Assembly: GCF_014842995.1 (NCBI RefSeq)
Contig: NZ_JACYXL010000008.1
Coordinates: 186,001 to 250,000 of the forward strand
Source of the DNA: Rhodanobacter sp. 7MK24
GTDB lineage: Bacteria; Pseudomonadota; Gammaproteobacteria; Xanthomonadales; Rhodanobacteraceae
Length of the DNA: 64,000 nucleotides
Direction: 5' to 3'
In this document: positions 35,707-44,635 of the stretch, piece after piece
Numbering within the stretch: the stretch's first letter is position 1
Layout: each line of letters opens with the position of its first letter
Made by a program: the position numbers and the translations under genes
Notes under the pieces: generated by a model
Told to the model about the DNA's origin: nothing
Database searches by the model: none
What the model saw: the letters and a program-made list of their open reading frames with translations, nothing else

Positions 35707-36927
35707 ATGAATCCCCCTGCATCCCCTGCCGCCAGTGTGCTGATCGTCGGTGGCGGCCTGGTCGGCGCCAGCCTTGCCATCGCGTTGGACGCCGCCGGCG
35801 TCGCCGCCACCCTGGTCGAGGCTGCCGTACCGCGCATCGACGCCCAGCCCAGCTACGACGAGCGCAACCTTGCGCTGGCCCGTGCCACCGTCAACGGCCT
35901 GTCCGCCATCGGCGTGTGGCCATATGCGGCTGCGCGAGCCACCCCGGTCCGCCACATCCATGTCAGCCGCGCCGGCGAATTCGGCAGCGCGCGCATCGAT
36001 GCGGCGAAACACGGCGTCGATGCCCTGGGCTGGACATTGCCGGCGCGCGAACTGGGCGCGGCACTGCTGCGACGGCTGGATGCCTGCAACCGGCTGACCC
36101 GGCTTGCGCCCGCCAAACTGGAATCGGTGGAAGCACAGGCCGATGGCTGGCGCGCCCGCATCCGCACCGCCGACGGCGAGCGCATGATCGACGCTGCGCT
36201 GCTGGTGGGCGCCGATGGCACCGAATCCTTTGTGCGTGCGCAGTTGGGTATCGAAGCCGATCGGCTCGATTACCGGCAAACCCTGTTCGTCGCTACGGTC
36301 ACTCCCGAACGCACGCACGCGAACCGCGCCTACGAGCGCTTTTCCGATCAAGGGCCGGTGGCACTGCTGCCGTTGACGCAAGGGCATTGCGGGCTGGTGC
36401 TCACCGTGCCCGCGGAACAGGCCGATGAAGTGGCGGCGATGGACGACGACGATTTCGTCGCGCTGGCGCAGCTGCGTTTCGGCTGGCGGCTGGGTCGCCT
36501 CAGGCGGCCCGGCAAGCGCCATCCCTATGCCATCCATCGCGTGGCTGCGCGGCGGCTCACCGGCCCGCGCGCGGTGCTGGTGGGCAACGCGGCGCAGACC
36601 GTGCATCCCATCGGCGCACAAGGTTTCAACCTGGGCCTGCGCGATGCGCTTACCCTCGCCGAGCTGGTCGCTGCCGCGGACGATCCCGGCGCGCCGGACC
36701 TGCTGGAACGTTACGCTGTGCGCCGCGCGCCCGATCGCGAGGGCACGATGGCGATGAGCCACGGCCTGGTGCGCCTTGCCTGCCTCGAACAGCCGACGCT
36801 TGCGCCGCTGCGCTCGCTGGCACTCCTCGCCAATGACCGCTTTGCGCCGCTGCAGGACCGTCTGGCCCGGCATGGCATGGGCTTCCGCGGCGAACCGCCG
36901 CGTGCCGTACTGGAGCGCCTGCCATGA
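35707..36927 (+). CDS. ubiH: UbiH, 2-octaprenyl-6-methoxyphenol hydroxylase
   Basis: 406 residues. UbiH is an FAD monooxygenase of ubiquinone synthesis. The FAD dinucleotide fold VLIVGGGLVGASLAIAL opens the protein (about 11-27); LVGADGTESFVR is the NADPH/FAD 'DG' motif; and VGNAAQTVHPIGAQGFNLGLRDA the second FAD ribityl motif. In the latter, NAAQTVHPIGAQG is the version typical of UbiH rather than the GDAAH form of its relatives. The ATG at 35707 sets the Rossmann fold at the usual place; the frame continues upstream into the MITE-like element. It overlaps the next hydroxylase gene by ATGA. Confidence 0.93.
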   Translation: MNPPASPAASVLIVGGGLVGASLAIALDAAGVAATLVEAAVPRIDAQPSYDERNLALARATVNGLSAIGVWPYAAARATPVRHIHVSRAGEFGSARIDAAKHGVDALGWTLPARELGAALLRRLDACNRLTRLAPAKLESVEAQADGWRARIRTADGERMIDAALLVGADGTESFVRAQLGIEADRLDYRQTLFVATVTPERTHANRAYERFSDQGPVALLPLTQGHCGLVLTVPAEQADEVAAMDDDDFVALAQLRFGWRLGRLRRPGKRHPYAIHRVAARRLTGPRAVLVGNAAQTVHPIGAQGFNLGLRDALTLAELVAAADDPGAPDLLERYAVRRAPDREGTMAMSHGLVRLACLEQPTLAPLRSLALLANDRFAPLQDRLARHGMGFRGEPPRAVLERLP

Positions 36928-38123
36928 GCACCGTTGCCGAACGCCGCCGCCCGCCCGCGCTGGATGTCGCCGTGGTCGGCGGCGGCATGGTGGGCGCCGC
37001 CGCAGCGCTGGCGCTGGCGCGCGCGGGCTTCGCCACCGCCCTGCTGGAGGCGCGTGCGCCGCAACCGTGGAGCATGGCCGACGAGGTGGATCTGCGCGTA
37101 GTGGGGCTGGCGCCGTCGTCCGTAGCCTTGCTCGACAAGTTGGGTGTGTGGGCGGCGATCCGCGACGCGCGCTCCGGACCCTACGCGCGCATGCATGTGT
37201 GGGACGGCGAGAACGGCGCGGCCGTGAGCTTCGACGCCGCCGACGAAGGGCGCGACCTGCTCGGTCATATCGTTGAGAACAATCTTGTGCAGTGGACGCT
37301 GTGGCAGGCGCTGGAAGCCGCCGGCGTGCGTCGCCTGTGCCCGGCGGAAGTGCGTGGCTTCGAGGCGCGCGAAGATCGCGTGGCGCTGGAACTGGCCGAT
37401 GGGGAAAGCCTGTCCGCGCGCCTGGTGGTGGCCGCCGATGGTGCCGCTTCGCCGTTGCGCGAAATGGCGGGCATCGCCACCCGCGGTCGCGACTATGCGC
37501 AGCGTGCGGTGGTGGCCCATGTCGCGACCGAGCGGGCGCACGAGCAGACGGCGTGGCAACGCTTCCTGCCCACCGGTCCCCTGGCTTTGCTGCCGTTGGC
37601 GGACGGGCGCAGTTCCGTCGTCTGGTCGTTGCCCGAGCACGAGGCGCTACGCGTGCTGGCACTGGGCGACGCGGCCTTCATGCAGGAATTGGGCGTCGCC
37701 AGCGATTTCCGTCTGGGGCGCATCGTATCAGTCACGAAACGCGCGGCTTTCCCGCTCAAGCTGCAATTGGCAGAAACCTATCAGGCCGAACGCCTGGTGC
37801 TGTTGGGCGATGCCGCGCACGCGGTGCATCCGCTGGCCGGACAGGGTGTGAACCTCGGACTGCGCGACGTGGCAGAGCTTTGCGACGTGCTGGGTGCCGC
37901 CCGCGAAGCCGGGCGTGATATTGCCTCGCCACACGTACTTCGCCGTTACGCGCGTCGGCGCCGCAGCGCCGATACGCTGGATGCGCGCGGTTTCGACGTG
38001 CTGGCGCGCATCTACGCCTGGCAGTCGCCACCGCTGGTCGCCGCGCGAGGTCTCGGGGTGCGTCTGCTCGACCGGCTGGTGCCGCTGAAGCGCCGCATCG
38101 CGCAGCACGCAGCCGGTCTTTGA
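36924..38123 (+). CDS. UbiH/UbiF/VisC-family FAD hydroxylase (probably UbiI)
   Basis: 399 residues, a second FAD monooxygenase of the ubiquinone hydroxylase family. VAVVGGGMVGAAAALALARAG (about 14-34) binds FAD; VVAADGAASPLREMAG is the DG motif; and LLGDAAHAVHPLAGQGVNLGLRDV the ribityl-binding GD motif. In E. coli, UbiI follows UbiH in the same way and hydroxylates C5 of the ring, so UbiI is the likely role; family members are too alike to separate UbiI, UbiF and UbiM by eye. The four-base overlap with ubiH supports a shared pathway. Confidence 0.88.
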   Translation: MSTVAERRRPPALDVAVVGGGMVGAAAALALARAGFATALLEARAPQPWSMADEVDLRVVGLAPSSVALLDKLGVWAAIRDARSGPYARMHVWDGENGAAVSFDAADEGRDLLGHIVENNLVQWTLWQALEAAGVRRLCPAEVRGFEAREDRVALELADGESLSARLVVAADGAASPLREMAGIATRGRDYAQRAVVAHVATERAHEQTAWQRFLPTGPLALLPLADGRSSVVWSLPEHEALRVLALGDAAFMQELGVASDFRLGRIVSVTKRAAFPLKLQLAETYQAERLVLLGDAAHAVHPLAGQGVNLGLRDVAELCDVLGAAREAGRDIASPHVLRRYARRRRSADTLDARGFDVLARIYAWQSPPLVAARGLGVRLLDRLVPLKRRIAQHAAGL

Positions 38124-38137
38124 TGTTTTTTTGCGTT

Positions 38138-38190
38138 CGTCCGTGAACGCGGAATTCAAACGGGCGGCCATCCTTGGCCGCACTCTTCAC
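38138..38190 (+). repeat. Dispersed 50-bp palindromic repeat, copy B
   Basis: Contains TTCAAACGGGCGGCCATCCT followed by TGGCCGCACTCTTCAC, the same core as copies A (21309-21358) and C (46783-46834), with one substitution in the palindrome centre. It ends four bases before the GGAGGG ribosome binding site of the next gene, so it lies in that gene's leader. Confidence 0.75.
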
Positions 38191-38206
38191 GATGGAGGGC
38201 TTCGCC

Positions 38207-39001
38207 ATGCGTTACGTCCGTTGTCTCGCCGTATTCCTGCTCGCCAGCCTCGCCTTCGCCGCCCAGGCGAAGATGGTGCAACGCCCGGTGGAATGGACGC
38301 AGGGCGGTACGCGTTTCCACAGCGTGCTGGTCTACGACGACGCCAGCAGCGCGAAGCGTCCCGGCCTGGTAATGGTGCCGAACTGGTTCGGCGTGAACGA
38401 CGAGGCCATCAAGAAGGCGGAGATGATCGCGGGCAAGGACTACGTGATCCTGCTCACCGACATGTACGGCGCCAACGTGCGTCCGCAACTGGACAACGCC
38501 GATCAGGCGCAGGTCGCCGTCAAGCCCCTGTACGCGAACCGGGCGCTGATGCGCTCGCGCATCAACGAGGCGCTGGCCCAGCTCAGGGCGCAGGCGAAGG
38601 ATGCACCCATCGATACCGCGAGGCTGGCTGCCATAGGTTTCTGTTTCGGTGGCGCAGCGGTGCTCGACCTGGCCCGCAGCGGCGCCGACGTGGCGGCCGT
38701 GGTGTCCTTCCACGGCGACCTCTCCACCGACGATGCCTCGATGGCGAAACACATCAAGGCACGGGTGCTGGCGATGAACGGCGCCGACGACACGTGGACG
38801 ATGAAGGACGCCGACAAGTTCATGGACGAAATGCGCCAGAGCCCGGCCGACTGGCAGTTCGTGGCGCTGGGGCATGCGGTGCATTGCTTCACCGAGGAGG
38901 GCGAGAACTCTCCGGGATGCAAATACGACGCGAAAGCCGCGGCGCGTTCGTATCGCCTGATGCGGATATGGCTGGACGAGGCCTTCGCGGGACGGGATTG
39001 A
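38207..39001 (+). CDS. Exported dienelactone hydrolase family protein
   Basis: 264 residues. The N-terminus is a signal peptide of about 21 residues (ending AFAAQA), so the mature protein is periplasmic or secreted, unusual for the mostly cytoplasmic dienelactone hydrolases. The alpha/beta-hydrolase core has the nucleophile elbow GFCFGGA with Cys146, an early MVPNWFGV strand, FHGDLST, an Asp in MNGADDTW and a final His in GHAVHCFTEEG, giving a Cys-Asp-His triad. The ATG at 38207 is preceded by GGAGGG; an upstream in-frame ATG lacks one and would break the signal. Substrate unknown. Confidence 0.88.
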   Translation: MRYVRCLAVFLLASLAFAAQAKMVQRPVEWTQGGTRFHSVLVYDDASSAKRPGLVMVPNWFGVNDEAIKKAEMIAGKDYVILLTDMYGANVRPQLDNADQAQVAVKPLYANRALMRSRINEALAQLRAQAKDAPIDTARLAAIGFCFGGAAVLDLARSGADVAAVVSFHGDLSTDDASMAKHIKARVLAMNGADDTWTMKDADKFMDEMRQSPADWQFVALGHAVHCFTEEGENSPGCKYDAKAAARSYRLMRIWLDEAFAGRD

Positions 39002-39006
39002 GCACA

Positions 39007-39041
39007 AAGCAAACGGGGCGCCACAGGCGCCCCGTTTGCTT
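39007..39041. terminator. Bidirectional terminator, 16-bp perfect stem
   Basis: AAGCAAACGGGGCGCC (39007-39022) is perfectly complementary to GGCGCCCCGTTTGCTT (39026-39041) across a 3-base loop. It lies 6 bases after the hydrolase stop and 18 bases after the E2 stop on the opposite strand, so it can end transcription from both sides, though T-runs are short. Confidence 0.85.
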
Positions 39042-39058
39042 CCTATGGCCGCATTGCC

Positions 39059-40414
39059 TCAGTTCGGCGCGGACAAATCGTCCAGCAGCGCCTTGAGGAA
39101 GCGCGCGGCTTCGCCGCCGGTGGCGGCGCGATGGTCGAAGGTGAGGCTGATCGGCATGCGGCGATGCACCTCGATGCCACCCATCACGGCCACCACGTCG
39201 TGGCACAGCTTGCCAGCGCCGATGATGGCGACGGTCGGCGGCACCACCACCGGTGTGGCGTAGCGGCCGGCGAACATGCCGAAGTTCGACAGGCTGATGG
39301 TGTAGCCCGAGAGCTCCGACGCCGGGATGGAACGGTCTTCCACCGAGGTGCGCAGGCGCTTGATGGCGGCACGGATGCCGGCGCCGTCCAGCACGTCGGC
39401 ATTGCGCAGCGCCGGCACGAACAGGCCGTCCTCGGTGTCCACGGCGATGCCGATGTCCACGTGCGGGTGCAGGGTGCGGGTGAGGTTCTTGCCGTCGAAC
39501 CACGCGTTGAGCGCCGGCACGGCCTTGCAGGCGGCGACGATGGCGCGGATCAGGCGTGCGGTGATGTCCTGCTTGCCGATCCAGGCATGCAGGTCGGCGT
39601 CGTCGACCAGGGTGGTAGGCACCACGTTGGCGTGGGCTTCGGCCATCACGCGCGCCATGTTGCGGCGGACGCCCTTGAGCTGCTCCGGCTGGCCGCTGGC
39701 CTGCACGCTCGGTGGGGCGGTGCGCACGGCCTTGCCGGCCAGCGACACGGCAGTGCGGCTGGGCGCCGCGCCGGGCTCGGGCAGTTCCGGCGCAAGGTGG
39801 CGGCCAGCCGAGGCGGGCACGGCGCGCGCCGGGGCGGCGCCCAGCGCTGCGCTGCCGTTGGCGGCGGCATCCTTCACGTCCTTCATGGTGACCACGCCGT
39901 CGGCGCCGGTAGGGCGCACGCGGGCGAGATCGACCTTGAGCTTCTTTGCCAGCGCGCGCACCGCGGGCACGGCCTTCACGCCGCCGATGCTGGCGGCCTG
40001 CTCGACGTGCACGGTGTTGCCGCTGACCATCGCGCCGACCACGGTGCCTTCGTCTTCGCGGTCGGCAGTGGCGGCCTTGGCCGGCGCGGGAGCCGGGGCG
40101 GGCGTCTCGGCCTTCTTCGGGCCGTGGTGGTGGCCGGTGGATTCGGCTTCGGCGCGCTGCTTGGCGTTGGCATCCGGCTCGAAGTCGGCCAGCGCGGCGC
40201 CGGTCTCGATGATGTCGCCGGGGGCGCCGTGTAGCTTCTTCACCGTGCCGGTGTAGGGCGACGGAACGTCGACCACAGCCTTGGCGGTTTCCATCGAGCA
40301 CAGCGGCGCGTCGAGCTTGATGTAGTCGCCTTCCTTCACGTGCCACTCGACGATGGTGGCGTCGGGCAGGCCTTCGCCGAGGTCGGGCAGGTGGAATGTC
40401 TTGATGTCGGCCAT
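39059..40414 (-). CDS. Dihydrolipoamide acyltransferase (E2) of a 2-oxoacid dehydrogenase
   Basis: 451 residues. E2 carries acyl groups on lipoyl-lysine to CoA. One lipoyl domain is present with Lys45 in METAKAVV; an Ala/Pro/Lys linker follows; the E1/E3-binding domain spans about 148-182 (VRALAKKLKVDLARVRPTG); and the catalytic domain covers about 220-451. The active-site His428 sits in DHRAATGG; the Asp of the usual HxxxDG motif is Thr here. The ATG at 40414 begins the standard lipoyl start (KTFHLPDLGEG). It is third in the E1-alpha, E1-beta, E2 order; no E3 gene follows. Pyruvate or branched-chain substrates are both possible. Confidence 0.9.
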   Translation of the reverse strand: MADIKTFHLPDLGEGLPDATIVEWHVKEGDYIKLDAPLCSMETAKAVVDVPSPYTGTVKKLHGAPGDIIETGAALADFEPDANAKQRAEAESTGHHHGPKKAETPAPAPAPAKAATADREDEGTVVGAMVSGNTVHVEQAASIGGVKAVPAVRALAKKLKVDLARVRPTGADGVVTMKDVKDAAANGSAALGAAPARAVPASAGRHLAPELPEPGAAPSRTAVSLAGKAVRTAPPSVQASGQPEQLKGVRRNMARVMAEAHANVVPTTLVDDADLHAWIGKQDITARLIRAIVAACKAVPALNAWFDGKNLTRTLHPHVDIGIAVDTEDGLFVPALRNADVLDGAGIRAAIKRLRTSVEDRSIPASELSGYTISLSNFGMFAGRYATPVVVPPTVAIIGAGKLCHDVVAVMGGIEVHRRMPISLTFDHRAATGGEAARFLKALLDDLSAPN

Positions 40415-40440
40415 GAGTGAGCTTCCAAGGTTTGGTTTTT

Positions 40441-40480
40441 CTCCCTCTCCCCGCCGGGGAGAGGGCCTGGGTGAGGGGTT
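40441..40480 (-). repeat. C/T-rich 'GEG' repeat, inverted copy
   Basis: On the minus strand it reads CCCCTCACCCAGGCCCTCTC then CCCGGCGGGGAGAGGGAG, with a hairpin CTCTCCCC-GGCG-GGGAGAG. It belongs to the same family as the copy in pdxA and the copy at 40538-40588, and it lies just upstream of the E2 start. Confidence 0.75.
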
Positions 40481-40537
40481 GGGCCTGCGGTAGCGTGCAT
40501 TGAAGCCGTGCTTCGTTGCATTTTGTCGCAAGTCGTG

Positions 40538-40588
40538 GCCCCTCATCCGCCCCTTTCGGGGCACCTTCTCCCCGGCGGGAAGAAGGGA
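40538..40588 (+). repeat. C/T-rich 'GEG' repeat, direct copy
   Basis: Reads CCCCTCATCCGCCCCTTTCG then GGGCACCTTCTCCCCGGCGG and GAAGAAGG. It faces the copy at 40441-40480 in opposite orientation about 60 bases away, making a BIME-like pair that fills the E1-beta to E2 gap (40415-40589) and ends against the E1-beta stop codon. Confidence 0.75.
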
Positions 40589-40589
40589 A

Positions 40590-41570
40590 TCAGGATGCGG
40601 CGAGCGTGCGCTGCACGGCCTCGACCACGCGCTCCACGCTGGGCAGGTACTTCATTTCCAGGCGGAACAGCGGGATGTGGGTGTCGGGACCGGTGACGCG
40701 CTCGACCGGCGCGAGCAGGTCGTACAGGCACTCCTCGGCCACGCGCGCGGCGATCTCGGCGCCGAAACCGGCCGTCTTAGGAGCCTCGTGCACGATCACG
40801 CAGCGGCCGGTCTTCTGCACCGATTCGGCGATGGTGTCGAAGTCCAGCGGGGTGAGCGTGGCGACGTCGATGACTTCGGCGCTGATGCCCTGCTTGGCCA
40901 GTTCGTCGGCGGCCTCCAGCGTTTCCTTCACCTGCGCGCCCCAAGTCACCAGGGTCACGTCGGTGCCGTCGCGCAACACGAAGCACACGTCCAACGGCAG
41001 CGCCTCGCCGTCGTCGGGCACTTCTTCCTTGTACTGGCGGTAGATGCGCTTGGGTTCGAGGAAGATCACCGGATCGGGATCGCGGATCGCCGCCAGCAGC
41101 AGGCCGTAGGCGCGCGCGGGCGAAGAGGGCAGCACCACGCGCAGGCCGGGGATGTTGGTGAACAGGTGCTCGTTCGCCTCGGAATGGTGCTCCGGCGCGC
41201 GGATGCCGCCGCCCCACGGCGCACGCCACACGGCCGGCACGGTAAGGCGGCCGCGGGTGCGGTTGCGCATGCGCGCGGCGTGGCAGGCGATCTGCTCCAT
41301 CATCGGGTAGATGAAGCCTTCAAACTGTGCCTCGGCCACCGGCTTCATGCCCTGCACGGCCAGGCCCACGGTGACGCCGGCGATGGTGGTCTCGTCCAGC
41401 GGCGTGTCGAGCACGCGCAGCTCGCCGAATTTTTCCTGCAGGCCCTGGGTGGCGCGGAACACGCCGCCGTTGACGCCCACGTCCTCGCCCAGCACCACGA
41501 CGCTGTCGTCGTGCTTCATCTCGTAGGCGAGCGCCTGGGTGACGGCTTCGATAAGGGTGATCTGTGCCAT
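40590..41570 (-). CDS. 2-oxoacid dehydrogenase E1 component, beta subunit
   Basis: 326 residues. With the alpha subunit it forms the thiamine-diphosphate enzyme that decarboxylates a 2-oxoacid. Signatures include VVVLGEDVGVNGGVFRAT (the Glu that activates thiamine), DTPLDETTIAGVTVGLAVQG, QFEGFIYPMMEQI, VVLPSSPARAYGLLLAAI and FLEPKRIYR. The type is the heterodimeric one shared by branched-chain 2-oxoacid dehydrogenase and Gram-positive-like pyruvate dehydrogenase. It follows E1-alpha by three bases. The stop abuts the dispersed repeat. Confidence 0.93.
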   Translation of the reverse strand: MAQITLIEAVTQALAYEMKHDDSVVVLGEDVGVNGGVFRATQGLQEKFGELRVLDTPLDETTIAGVTVGLAVQGMKPVAEAQFEGFIYPMMEQIACHAARMRNRTRGRLTVPAVWRAPWGGGIRAPEHHSEANEHLFTNIPGLRVVLPSSPARAYGLLLAAIRDPDPVIFLEPKRIYRQYKEEVPDDGEALPLDVCFVLRDGTDVTLVTWGAQVKETLEAADELAKQGISAEVIDVATLTPLDFDTIAESVQKTGRCVIVHEAPKTAGFGAEIAARVAEECLYDLLAPVERVTGPDTHIPLFRLEMKYLPSVERVVEAVQRTLAAS

Positions 41571-41573
41571 GAC

Positions 41574-42659
41574 TCAGTGGCCCTTGTTTTCGTGCGAGAG
41601 GACGAGATCGCGCTGCTTGGCGAGATCGGCGGGGACTTCGGCGAAGGTGTAGTCGAACATCGCCGTCACCGGCTGCGTCTTGGTCTCGAGGTAGGCATTC
41701 ACCTCGTTGTCCATCCACTCGTCGCACTCGGCCTTCCAGGCCTCTTCCTTCTGGTCATCCCACACTTTCTTGGCCACCAGCCAGTTGCGCAGGCGCTTCA
41801 TCGGCTCCTTCGCCCAGGCGTCTTTCACTTCCTGCTCGCCGCGGTAGCGGCGGGCATCGTCGGCGGTGGTGTGGTCGCCGAGGCGGTAGGTCACGGCTTC
41901 GATCACGCTGCCGCCTTCGCCGTTGCGCGCGCGCTCCAGCGCGTCTTCCATCGCCTTGCGCACGGCGATGATGTCGTTGCCGTCGACCTGGATGCAGTAC
42001 AGGCCGGCGGCGATGCCCTTCTGCGCCAGCGTGGGCGCGCCGGACTGGATCTTGCGCGGCACCGAGATCGCCCACTGGTTGTTGACGATCACCGCCACCA
42101 TCGGCAGGTTCTGCGCGCCCGCGATGTTGATGGCGCCGTAGAAGTCGCCCTTGGACGAGCCGCCGTCGCCGATGGTGCACACGGCCACGCGCTTCTCGCC
42201 GCGGATCTTGAATGCCAGCGCGGAACCGGCGGCGTGCAGGCACTGCGTTGCGATCGGCACGCTCCACGCGAAGTCGTGGCGCGCGGGCTCGTTCTGGTAG
42301 TCGTTGCCGCGCTCGTCGCCGCCCCAGTACATGTACACCTCGCGCGGCTGCACGCCGCGGTACAGCTGCGCGCCGTACTCGCGGTAGCTCACGGCGAGAA
42401 CGTCTTCCGGCTTCATCGCGCTGCCGATGCCGACGTGCGCGGCTTCGTGGCCCAGGCAGCTCGCGTAAGTGCCGAGCTTGCCGGTGCGCTGCAGCGCCAC
42501 CGACTTCGCGTCGAACACGCGGGTGGACAGCATCAGCTTGTACAGCTCGACCATGTGGTCGAGGTTCTTGGCGAACTCAGGCAGGTCATCCCGAACCTGC
42601 TTGCCCTCGGCGTCGAGGTATTGCAGGTATTCGATTTCGAACTTGGCGGCGATGGACAC
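41574..42659 (-). CDS. 2-oxoacid dehydrogenase E1 component, alpha subunit
   Basis: 361 residues. The thiamine-diphosphate motif runs from GDGGSSKGDFY (164-174) to NNQWAIS (193-199), and RTGKLGTYASCLGHEAAHVG precedes it; the phosphorylation-loop-like YRLGDHTTADDA follows. The start is GTG at 42659, chosen because GGGAG lies 7 bases upstream and the family N-terminus (AAKFEIEYLQYLD) begins there; the frame is open further up without a family match. It heads the E1-alpha/E1-beta/E2 operon and diverges from kynA. Gammaproteobacteria usually have homodimeric AceE for pyruvate, so branched-chain 2-oxoacids are the likelier substrate, which is an inference. Confidence 0.92.
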   Translation of the reverse strand: MSIAAKFEIEYLQYLDAEGKQVRDDLPEFAKNLDHMVELYKLMLSTRVFDAKSVALQRTGKLGTYASCLGHEAAHVGIGSAMKPEDVLAVSYREYGAQLYRGVQPREVYMYWGGDERGNDYQNEPARHDFAWSVPIATQCLHAAGSALAFKIRGEKRVAVCTIGDGGSSKGDFYGAINIAGAQNLPMVAVIVNNQWAISVPRKIQSGAPTLAQKGIAAGLYCIQVDGNDIIAVRKAMEDALERARNGEGGSVIEAVTYRLGDHTTADDARRYRGEQEVKDAWAKEPMKRLRNWLVAKKVWDDQKEEAWKAECDEWMDNEVNAYLETKTQPVTAMFDYTFAEVPADLAKQRDLVLSHENKGH

Positions 42660-42904
42660 GACGCGCTCCCGTTGGTGACGAATGGGGTGGGGGCGGTGGC
42701 CCATCCAGTGGGGCCAGACACGCGAAACTCCCTTGCCGGCGACCGCCGTGGCGATCAAAACGGCCGGGAAAAGCCGCATATTGATAGCAGGCGGGCATGT
42801 TGCGTCGCAAGGCACGCCGCAGCATGCGGACGGGTACGGGGTTCGCAAGAAACGGCGGCGACGCCAGCGGTTACCATGGTCGTTTCCGACCATCGCGATC
42901 GACC

Positions 42905-43753
42905 ATGACGGACAACCAGCGCGAGCTCGAAACGGGCATCGAACGCGACCTCTCAGGACGCATGACCTATGCGGGCTACCTGCGGCTGGATACCCTGCTG
43001 TCCGCGCAGCGGCCGGTATCCGATCCGCCGTACCACGACGAGATGCTGTTCATCGTGCAGCACCATGTGTCGGAGCTGTGGCTGAAACTGCTGATCCACG
43101 AGCTGCGCGCGGCGATGGAATTCATGCGCGGCGAGCGCATCGGCCCCGCGCTCAAGGTGCTGGCGCGGGTGAAGCAGATCCAGCGCCAGCTGTTCGAGCA
43201 ATGGGCGGTGCTGGAGACGATGACGCCGCACGAATACCTCGCGTTCCGCGATGTGCTGGGGCCGTCGTCCGGTTTCCAGTCGGCGCAGTACCGCACGGTG
43301 GAGTTCCTGCTCGGCAACAAGAACGCCGACATGCTCGAGGTGTTCGCGCACGACGCGGCGATCCAGCAGGGCCTGCGCGACACGCTGCATGCGCCCAGCC
43401 TCTACGACGAGGCCTTGCATTGGCTGGCGCGGCACGGCCATGCGGTCCCGCGCGATATCCTGGAGCGCGATGTCAGCCAGCCCTGGCAGCGCCACGACGG
43501 CTTGCTGCCGGTATTCCGGCGCATCTACGAGGCACCGGAAAGTTTCTGGAGCGAGTTCCATCTGTGCGAGACGCTGGTGGACATCGAGGAAAGCTTCCAG
43601 CTCTGGCGCTTCCGCCACATGAAGGCGGTGGAGCGCATCATCGGCCACCGCCGCGGCACGGGCGGCTCTTCCGGCGTAGGCTTCCTCAAGAAGGCGCTGG
43701 ACCTCACCTTCTTCCCGGAGTTGCTGGGAGTGCGCACAGTGCTGGGCATCTGA
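42905..43753 (+). CDS. kynA: Tryptophan 2,3-dioxygenase
   Basis: 282 residues, the normal length. This heme dioxygenase opens the indole ring of L-tryptophan to N-formylkynurenine, the first step of the kynurenine route. [38 protein letters not shown] (active-site His in the HHVSE stretch), [20 protein letters not shown] and the C-terminal [19 protein letters not shown], which closes over the substrate, are all conserved. The ATG at 42905 is chosen since the frame upstream has no family match. None of the later kynurenine genes are in this window. Confidence 0.96.
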   Translation: MTDNQRELETGIERDLSGRMTYAGYLRLDTLLSAQRPVSDPPYHDEMLFIVQHHVSELWLKLLIHELRAAMEFMRGERIGPALKVLARVKQIQRQLFEQWAVLETMTPHEYLAFRDVLGPSSGFQSAQYRTVEFLLGNKNADMLEVFAHDAAIQQGLRDTLHAPSLYDEALHWLARHGHAVPRDILERDVSQPWQRHDGLLPVFRRIYEAPESFWSEFHLCETLVDIEESFQLWRFRHMKAVERIIGHRRGTGGSSGVGFLKKALDLTFFPELLGVRTVLGI

Positions 43754-43917
43754 GCCGTGCCAATGGTCGCCGCTGCCTGAGGGTTGACGGCCAAAGCGTG
43801 ACGCGCCCGGTCCATGGCGGCGCGGATCACTACGCGCGGACAATAGCCATCCCCACGGGCTGATGTTTCGATGCGCAACGAAGCACTGGCCGCGTCGCCT
43901 GTCGGACACTGGCAGGC

Positions 43918-44553
43918 ATGGACAGCCTAGTCATCAATCCCAGCGTTCTCTATTTCGGCACGCCAGTGGCGCTGATCACCACCATGCAACCGGATGGTTT
44001 GGCCAACATTTCGCCGATGTCATCGGCCTGGGCCCTGGATGACCGCGTGGTACTGGGTCTGGGCGGGTGTGGTCAGTGCGTGGCCAACCTGCGGCGCCTG
44101 GGCGAGTGTGTGATCAACTTGCCGGACGCGAAGCTTTGGCAGCGGGTCGAAGCCATCGCCAGCACCACCGGCAGTCATCCCGTACCCGAGCACAAACGTG
44201 CAATGGGCTACCGTTTCGAGCCCGACAAGTTCGCCTGTGCCGGGCTGACTGCCACGCCTTCCCAGACGGTGGCGCCGCCGCGGATCGCCGAATGCCCGCT
44301 GCAGCTGGAAGCGCGTGTGGTGGCGATGCATGTTTGCGGCGACGATCCGATCGACCCCACGTTGATCGTCGAGACTCGCGTCGAGCGGGTGCATGCGCAT
44401 GCCGGCATCGTGGTGCCAGGTACACAGCACGTCGATGTCATGGCATGGTCGCCGCTGCTGTACGTGTTTCGCCATTATTTCGGCGAGGCGCGACGCCTGG
44501 GGCAGACTTTTCGTGCCGGTTCGCCGGAGCCGGCGGGCACGGGGCTGCCTTGA
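43918..44553 (+). CDS. Flavin reductase-like, FMN-binding split-barrel protein
   Basis: 211 residues. LYFGTPVALITTMQPDGLANISPMSSAWAL at the N-terminus is the FMN-binding split-barrel pattern, followed by CVINLPDAKLWQRVEAIA and the family's FEPDKFACAGL and PPRIAECPLQLEARV stretches. Such proteins often reduce flavin for a partner oxygenase or act as stand-alone flavoproteins; no partner is adjacent. It stands alone between kynA and the peptide transporter, 164 bases after the former. Confidence 0.85.
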   Translation: MDSLVINPSVLYFGTPVALITTMQPDGLANISPMSSAWALDDRVVLGLGGCGQCVANLRRLGECVINLPDAKLWQRVEAIASTTGSHPVPEHKRAMGYRFEPDKFACAGLTATPSQTVAPPRIAECPLQLEARVVAMHVCGDDPIDPTLIVETRVERVHAHAGIVVPGTQHVDVMAWSPLLYVFRHYFGEARRLGQTFRAGSPEPAGTGLP

Positions 44554-44635
44554 TGCCGGTTGACGGCGACAGTTCCGGCAAGTACACGTGTGGCGCTTCC
44601 AGGTTTCCGACGAACCATCATCACGAGCAGGCCCC

